DNA from: Caulobacteraceae bacterium
Lineage (GTDB): Bacteria; Pseudomonadota; Alphaproteobacteria; Caulobacterales; Caulobacteraceae
Direction: 5' to 3'
Assembly: GCA_947479185.1 (NCBI GenBank)
Contig: CANJYY010000056.1
Coordinates: forward strand, 1-10,873
Length of the DNA: 10,873 bases
Shown here: positions 7,250 to 10,873 of the stretch, piece by piece
How the letters are laid out: the number at the start of each line of letters is the position of its first letter
How positions within the stretch are numbered: the first letter of the stretch is position 1
Translations under genes and position numbers: made by a program
Notes under the pieces: generated by a model
The model's input: the letters and a program-made list of their open reading frames with translations, nothing else
Database searches by the model: none
Told to the model about the DNA's origin: nothing

Positions 7250-7306
7250 CTGCAGGGTCCTCGTTGTTACACTCGATCATGCCGCCGCAACGCGCGGTCA
7301 TGGCCC

Positions 7307-7324
7307 CCCGGCAGGATAGCCGGG
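7307..7324. repeat. Perfect inverted repeat in the leader of the DUF2306-like gene
   Basis: CCCGGC-AGGATA-GCCGGG is a perfect 6-bp inverted repeat with a 6-base spacer. It ends 12 bases before the ATG at 7337 and lies between two divergent genes. It could be an operator or an mRNA hairpin close to the ribosome binding site. Confidence 0.5.
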
Positions 7325-7336
7325 AAACTGTCGCAC

Positions 7337-8149
7337 ATGACACGCCCTATCCGCCCTGCCCCGCTTCTGGCCGCCGTCGCGCTCAGCCTGCTGCCGACGC
7401 TCGCCCTGGCGAACAACCTCGAGGCGCCGCCCGGCGCGCCGCTGTGGATGCATCTGGCGGCAGCCGCGCTGCTGTTCACCCATATCGGCGGCGGGACGGT
7501 CGGCATGCTGTCGGGCGTGACGGCGCTCGCGACCCGCAAGGGTCAGCGGCTGCACCGCCAGGCCGGCACGGTGTTCTTCGTCGCCATGCTGGCGACCTAC
7601 GCCATCGGCGCCGGCGTCGCGCCGTTCCTCGACACGGGCCAGCGGCCGAACTTCGTCGCCGGCATCATGGCCCTGTATCTGCTGGTCAGCGGCTGGCTGG
7701 CCGCCCGGCGGGGCGAGGCGAAGGCCGGACTGCCGGAGGCGGCCGGGCTTGTGATCGCCCTGGCCATCACCACGGCCGGAGTCACCTTCATGCGCATGGG
7801 CGCGGCCAGCCCGACCGGCACCATCGACGGCTCGCCGCCGCAGGCCTTTTTCCTGTTCACCATCGCCGGCGCCTTCGCCGCCGCCGGCGAGCTGCATGTG
7901 CTGATCCGGGGCCGGCTGTCGCGCACGGCCCGCATCGCCCGGCATCTGTGGCGGATGTGCTTTTCGCTGTTCATCGCCTCGGGCTCGTTCTTCCTCGGCC
8001 AGCAGCAGGTGTTTCCCGAGGCGCTGCGGGACTCCGTGCTTCTCTACGTCGTGGCGCTGTCACCCCTGCCGGTGATGCTGTTCTGGCTGGGCAAGGTGCG
8101 GTTCGACGCCTGGCGGATGCGGCGGGGGGGCGTCCCCGTGCGGGCCTGA
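7337..8149 (+). CDS. DUF2306-like multi-pass membrane protein, function unknown
   Basis: The 270-residue product has an N-terminal hydrophobic segment ending ALANN (cleavage or anchor near residue 25). About seven further hydrophobic segments lie near residues 37-61, 78-98, 105-122, 135-152, 168-190, 203-221 and 233-253. The motif KGQRLHRQAGTVFF (69-81) and the later HLWRMCFSLFIASGSFFLGQ (203-222) resemble DUF2306/YozB-like inner membrane proteins, in which conserved histidines sit near helix ends (here H49, H73, H187, H203). No biochemical role is established for that group that I can name; haem or metal binding is only a guess. The open frame continues upstream antisense to the AraC gene, but the signal-like N-terminus fixes the ATG at 7337. 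It is divergent from the AraC regulator, and mnmA follows 48 bases downstream with its own probable promoter. Confidence 0.75.
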   Translation: MTRPIRPAPLLAAVALSLLPTLALANNLEAPPGAPLWMHLAAAALLFTHIGGGTVGMLSGVTALATRKGQRLHRQAGTVFFVAMLATYAIGAGVAPFLDTGQRPNFVAGIMALYLLVSGWLAARRGEAKAGLPEAAGLVIALAITTAGVTFMRMGAASPTGTIDGSPPQAFFLFTIAGAFAAAGELHVLIRGRLSRTARIARHLWRMCFSLFIASGSFFLGQQQVFPEALRDSVLLYVVALSPLPVMLFWLGKVRFDAWRMRRGGVPVRA

Positions 8150-8161
8150 ACCAGGCGCCGG

Positions 8162-8190
8162 TCGCAATTTCCGCACCGAGCCTCTACATA
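8162..8190 (+). promoter_or_regulatory. Possible housekeeping promoter giving a leaderless mnmA mRNA
   Basis: TCGCAA (8162-8167) and TACATA (8185-8190) are separated by 17 bases. The expected start of transcription, 7-8 bases after the -10 element, falls on or next to the mnmA ATG at 8198. No Shine-Dalgarno sequence precedes that ATG, which suits a leaderless message. The hexamers match the consensus only partly. Confidence 0.4.
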
Positions 8191-8197
8191 GCGGCGC

Positions 8198-9382
8198 ATG
8201 AACGCGCTCCCGCCCCTCACGGACATCGCCGACGACGTCGTGCGCGCGGCCGTCGGCCTGCCGACCGGCTCGCGGGTGGTCGCGGCCATGTCGGGCGGCG
8301 TCGACTCGACAGTCACGGCCGCCCTGATGGCCCGGGCCGGCTACGACGTGGTCGGGGTGACGTTGCAGCTCTATGACCACGGCGCGGCGATCCAGAAGAA
8401 GGGCGCCTGCTGCGCCGGCCAGGACATCCTCGACGCCCGCCAGGCGGCCGAGGCCATCGGCATCCCGCACTACGTGCTCGACTACGAAAGCCGCTTCAAG
8501 GAGCAGGTGATCGAGGAGTTCGCCGACGCCTATCTGCGCGGCGAGACGCCGATCCCCTGCGTGCGCTGCAATCAGACCGTCAAGTTCCGCGACCTGCTGG
8601 ACGTGGCGCGGGACCTCGGCGCCGCGGCCATGGCCACCGGCCACTATGTGCGGCGCGAGGACGGGCCGGGCGGCCCGACCCTGCACCGCGCCGTCGACGC
8701 CAACCGCGACCAGAGCTATTTCCTGTTCGCCACCACGCGCGAGCAGCTCGATTATCTGCGCTTCCCGCTCGGCGGCCTGCCCAAGCCCGCGGTGCGCGGC
8801 GTGGCGGCCGGCATGGCGCTCCGCGCCGCCGACAAGCCCGACAGCCAGGACATCTGTTTCGTGCCCGAGGGCAAGTATCACACGGTCATCGACCGCCTGC
8901 GGCCGCAGGGCGCGCTGGCCGGCGACGTGGTGCACCTCGACGGCCGGGTGCTCGGCCGCCACGAGGGCGTGACCCGCTACACCATCGGCCAGCGCCGGGG
9001 CCTGAACATCGGCGGCGGCGATCCGCTGTTCGTCGTGCGCATCGACGCCGACGCGCGGCAGGTGATCGTCGGTCCGCGCGAGGCGCTGCTGACCCGGGCC
9101 CTGACTCTTAAGGAAGCCAACTGGCTGGGCGACGAGGCCAGCCTCGAGGCCGCCGCGCTGATCGGCCGGCCCGTGCTGGCCCGCGTCCGCTCGACCCGCG
9201 AGCCGGTCGCCGGCCGGCTGGCGATGATCGACGGCGGGGTCGGCGTGGCCCTCGACGTGCTGGAAGAGGGCGTGGCCCCCGGCCAGGCCTGCGTGCTCTA
9301 CGCGCCGGAAGACCCCAGCCGGGTGCTCGGCGGCGGCTTCATCGCACGGGCCGTGCGGGCGGACCTTTCCCCCGAGCCGTAG
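8198..9382 (+). CDS. mnmA: tRNA-specific 2-thiouridylase MnmA
   Basis: MnmA installs the 2-thio group on the wobble uridine (U34) of tRNA-Lys, -Glu and -Gln, using ATP to adenylate the base and a persulfide sulfur. The 394-residue product shows the PP-loop SGGVDS (residues 32-37) and the [10 protein letters not shown] block with the catalytic cysteine C124. It also has ATGHY (146-150), DQSYFL (171-176) and DSQDICFVP with the second active cysteine C220, then the [11 protein letters not shown] segment of the tRNA-binding region. Both catalytic cysteines are present and the length is normal for alphaproteobacteria. The ATG at 8198 has no Shine-Dalgarno sequence. It starts 48 bases after the upstream membrane-protein gene but is functionally unrelated to it, and it converges on the cytochrome b gene. 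Confidence 0.97.
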   Translation: MNALPPLTDIADDVVRAAVGLPTGSRVVAAMSGGVDSTVTAALMARAGYDVVGVTLQLYDHGAAIQKKGACCAGQDILDARQAAEAIGIPHYVLDYESRFKEQVIEEFADAYLRGETPIPCVRCNQTVKFRDLLDVARDLGAAAMATGHYVRREDGPGGPTLHRAVDANRDQSYFLFATTREQLDYLRFPLGGLPKPAVRGVAAGMALRAADKPDSQDICFVPEGKYHTVIDRLRPQGALAGDVVHLDGRVLGRHEGVTRYTIGQRRGLNIGGGDPLFVVRIDADARQVIVGPREALLTRALTLKEANWLGDEASLEAAALIGRPVLARVRSTREPVAGRLAMIDGGVGVALDVLEEGVAPGQACVLYAPEDPSRVLGGGFIARAVRADLSPEP

Positions 9383-9395
9383 CTCGACCATCGAA

Positions 9396-9425
9396 GGGCG
9401 ACGGACCCGTTATGGTCCGCCGCCC
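9396..9425. terminator. Strong hairpin between convergent mnmA and the cytochrome b gene
   Basis: GGGCGACGGACC (9396-9407) pairs with GGTCCGCCGCCC (9414-9425) as a 12-bp stem with one A-C mismatch and a 6-base loop. It starts 13 bases after the mnmA stop and ends 7 bases from the stop of the opposing gene, so it could end or stabilise both transcripts. No T run follows on either strand, so classical intrinsic termination is uncertain. Confidence 0.5.
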
Positions 9426-9432
9426 TGGACGG

Positions 9433-10044
9433 TCAGGGGCGTTTGCGCCCGTCGATCATCGACCGCACCAGACTTTCCCGGTGAGCGATCGAGGCCACCG
9501 CGACGCCGACCACATGCAGCACCGCCAGTCCGAGGATCAGGTTGGCGAAGGCCTCGTGGATCTCGCCCCAGGGCCCCTCCTCCTCTCCGGCCTCGCCCGC
9601 CTCGCCCTCTTCACCCGCCTCGGCGGGAACGAGAGTGGCGATGACGGCCGGGACCGGGACGTGGTTCTCCATCGCCAGGCCGGTGGCCGTGACGCCGGAC
9701 AGCGCCAGCAGCAGGGCGATGACCATCAGGCCGCCGGCCGGGGAATGCCCGACATGCCGCTCGGCCTTGCCGGTGACCAGATCGACCAGGTAGCGCAGCC
9801 CGGCGAACGGCGAACGCAGGAAAGTCTCGAACCGCGCCCGCTTCGGGCCGACAATGCCCCAGATCAGCCGGAAGACGACATAGCCGCCGACAAAGTAGCC
9901 GGCCGCCTGGTGCAGGCTCTCGGGCTCGCCGCGGGTGATCAGGCCGATCGCCACGGCGGCCAGCAGCAGCCAGTGGCCGATGCGGACAAGGGGATCCCAG
10001 ACCGGGATGCGTCCGCCGGCGGGCGGGGAAGCGGCGTCAGTCAT
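9433..10044 (-). CDS. Cytochrome b561-type (hydrogenase cytochrome b-like) membrane protein
   Basis: The 203-residue product is a probable four-helix di-haem cytochrome b that moves electrons across or along the inner membrane. The N-terminal VWDPLVRIGHW (16-25, H24) is typical of the bacterial cytochrome b561/Ni-hydrogenase b-subunit family. Hydrophobic segments lie near 22-38, 46-66, 104-122 and 164-187. Candidate haem ligands are H24, H45, H163 and H177. Between the third and fourth segments is a strongly acidic loop (about 142-157, EEGEAGEAGEEEG). The ATG at 10044 is preferred over one at 10095 because homology begins there, GGAG lies 7 bases upstream, and it overlaps the preceding PepSY gene's stop as ATGACTGA. 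The electron donor and acceptor are not visible; a diheme c-type cytochrome or PepSY partner is common in such operons. Confidence 0.85.
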   Translation of the reverse strand: MTDAASPPAGGRIPVWDPLVRIGHWLLLAAVAIGLITRGEPESLHQAAGYFVGGYVVFRLIWGIVGPKRARFETFLRSPFAGLRYLVDLVTGKAERHVGHSPAGGLMVIALLLALSGVTATGLAMENHVPVPAVIATLVPAEAGEEGEAGEAGEEEGPWGEIHEAFANLILGLAVLHVVGVAVASIAHRESLVRSMIDGRKRP

Positions 10045-10438
10045 CGTCGCGCTCCGTCTTCGTCTCGCGCCGACCGTCGCGCTCGTCATGTCCATGCCCG
10101 GTGGTGACCGTCGGCGGGGCGCCGGGGGCCTCCTTCAGCCGCGCCTTGACCGGCTTGCCCTGGACGTCAACGCCTTCCACCTCGAGCCCGCCGTGCTCGC
10201 GCTCGACGCGGATGACCCGGCTGACCCCGGCCGCCCGGAGGGCCGCCACGCTCGGGGCGCTGAGCGTGGCGGCCGGCGCGGCCGGGCCTGGGGTGGCGAC
10301 AGCGGCCGCGCCCTCCCGAGCCGCGGTTGGGGCTTCGGCTCCGGAGGTGAAGGCGCCCGCCGCCGCGGCGAAGCCGGCGACGGCCAGGCCTCCGACCAGG
10401 GTGGCGAGCGCGATGCGAATGAGAGGGGGTGAGGTCAT
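10037..10438 (-). CDS. Secreted or membrane-anchored PepSY-like protein
   Basis: The 133-residue product has an N-terminal hydrophobic segment (about 6-29) that acts as signal peptide or anchor, then an Ala/Pro-rich spacer. A single PepSY-like unit follows (about 62-103): SVAALRAAGVSRVIRVEREHG...VEGVDVQGKPVKARL, the pattern of a helix followed by strands seen in periplasmic PepSY proteins. It ends in a charged tail (115-133, GHGHDERDGRRETKTERDDD) with two histidines that might bind metal. Its stop overlaps the cytochrome b start by 8 bases, so the two are translationally coupled. A GGGAAG lies 8 bases before the ATG at 10438. The role is unproven; PepSY domains often act as protease or signalling inhibitors or sit in redox complexes. 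Confidence 0.75.
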   Translation of the reverse strand: MTSPPLIRIALATLVGGLAVAGFAAAAGAFTSGAEAPTAAREGAAAVATPGPAAPAATLSAPSVAALRAAGVSRVIRVEREHGGLEVEGVDVQGKPVKARLKEAPGAPPTVTTGHGHDERDGRRETKTERDDD

Positions 10439-10499
10439 GGGTCTGGCTTCCCGTATCCGGGGCGGGGCGGATGGCCCTGCCGATGACGGGGAGATCGCA

Positions 10500-10518
10500 C
10501 GGGCCGGCTGATGGCCCG
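10500..10518. repeat. Short inverted repeat in the divergent PepSY intergenic region
   Basis: CGGGCC and GGCCCG are perfect 6-bp arms around a 7-base spacer. It lies in the 133-bp gap between two divergent genes, 12 bases from the direct repeat at 10530. In such GC-rich DNA it may be chance. Confidence 0.35.
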
Positions 10519-10529
10519 CCGACGGCGAT

Positions 10530-10547
10530 CGTCAGCTTGCCGTCAGC
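10530..10547 (+). promoter_or_regulatory. Direct-repeat operator, OmpR/PhoB-family type (candidate)
   Basis: CGTCAGC occurs at 10530-10536 and again at 10541-10547, an exact 7-base direct repeat with an 11-bp period. One helical turn between half-sites is the typical spacing for winged-helix response regulators of the OmpR/PhoB class. It lies between the divergent PepSY genes, 24 bases upstream of the lipoprotein start. Genes of this sort are often next to an OmpR-type two-component pair, which would lie just beyond the window end. Confidence 0.5.
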
Positions 10548-10571
10548 GTGGCTGTGGTTGATGGGATATCC

Positions 10572-10873
10572 ATGCGCTCCGTCCTCATCGCCCTGCTGGC
10601 CGCCGTTCCGCTCGTCGCGGCCTGCGACCGGCGTCCGGCGCGCCCCGGCGACGCCCCGGCCCGGCCGGCGGCCGCGCCGGCCGGGCCCGTCGGCGCCCTG
10701 CCGCTGGCCCGCATTCTCGAGATCGCCGCCCGCACCGCCCCCGGCGAGGTGGTCAAGGTCGAGCTCGAGGACGAGCATGGCGTGCTGGCCTACGACCTGG
10801 AGATCGTGACCGTCCGCGGGCGGCTGATCGAGCTGCGGATAGACGCCCGCACCGGCGCGGTTCTCAGGCTGGA
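10572..10873 (+). CDS. PepSY-domain lipoprotein, N-terminal part (runs off the window)
   Basis: The visible 100 residues start with MRSVLIALLAAVPLVAAC, a lipoprotein signal peptide with lipobox VAAC and the lipidated cysteine at residue 18. A Pro/Ala-rich tether follows. A PepSY unit spans about 44-100: LARILEIAARTAPGEVVKVEL, then an acidic strand, YDLEIVTVRGRLIELRIDARTGAVL. It ends at the final strand of the domain, so probably only a few residues are missing. It would sit on the periplasmic face of a membrane. The ATG at 10572 has only a weak GGGA upstream. It is divergent from the PepSY/cytochrome b pair and shares their intergenic region, which suggests joint control. In related genomes a response regulator and histidine kinase often follow such a gene; that is inference here. 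Confidence 0.82.
   Translation, partial: MRSVLIALLAAVPLVAACDRRPARPGDAPARPAAAPAGPVGALPLARILEIAARTAPGEVVKVELEDEHGVLAYDLEIVTVRGRLIELRIDARTGAVLRL

Noticed and set aside
8060..9391. 443-codon minus-strand open frame opposite mnmA
   Set aside because: mnmA has all its catalytic motifs on the other strand; this frame has none of its own.
10045..10095. Longer start for the cytochrome b gene at 10095
   Set aside because: The extra 17 residues are Arg-rich and overlap the PepSY gene by 59 bases. The ATG at 10044 has a better ribosome binding site and the typical ATGACTGA overlap.

Overview
This is a high-GC (about 70%) chromosomal window from an alphaproteobacterium. It is most probably a member of the Caulobacterales (Caulobacter, Phenylobacterium or Brevundimonas type). 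The evidence is the flagellar gene order, the sigma54 promoters with FlbD/ftr-like elements, and the strong GC3 codon bias. The assignment rests on gene content and regulatory style, not on a marker gene.

Positions 1-6109 are a flagellar hook locus made of two divergent operons. Leftward, on the minus strand, run fliK (hook-length control), flgD (hook cap) and flgE (hook protein, cut by the window edge). Rightward run flgK and flgL, the two hook-filament junction proteins, 3 bases apart. The 389-bp gap between fliK and flgK (about 2673-3061) carries two good sigma54 promoters, one per strand. It also holds three copies of a CCCGGCAAA element, two of them 15/16 identical over 16 bases, and an IHF-like site. 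This closely parallels the known flbG-flaN (hook operon / flgK) control region of Caulobacter crescentus. It is the best-supported regulatory structure in the window.

Positions 6110-8149 hold a possible terminator after flgL, then a divergent pair. One member is an AraC-family regulator on the minus strand. The other is a multi-pass, DUF2306-like membrane protein on the plus strand, with a perfect inverted repeat just before its start codon. Positions 8198-9382 encode MnmA, the tRNA 2-thiouridylase, probably read from a leaderless mRNA. A strong hairpin separates it from the convergent genes that follow.

Positions 9433-10873 form a small membrane redox/sensing module. On the minus strand a PepSY-like secreted or anchored protein overlaps by 8 bases a cytochrome b561-type membrane protein that carries an acidic loop. 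Divergently, on the plus strand, begins a PepSY-type lipoprotein that runs off the window. The gap between them contains an 11-bp-spaced direct repeat typical of OmpR/PhoB-family response regulator sites.

I see no mobile element, CRISPR array, tRNA or rRNA. Nothing here looks like a wholly new system. The most interesting parts are the divergent flagellar control region and the cytochrome b/PepSY module with its candidate operator.
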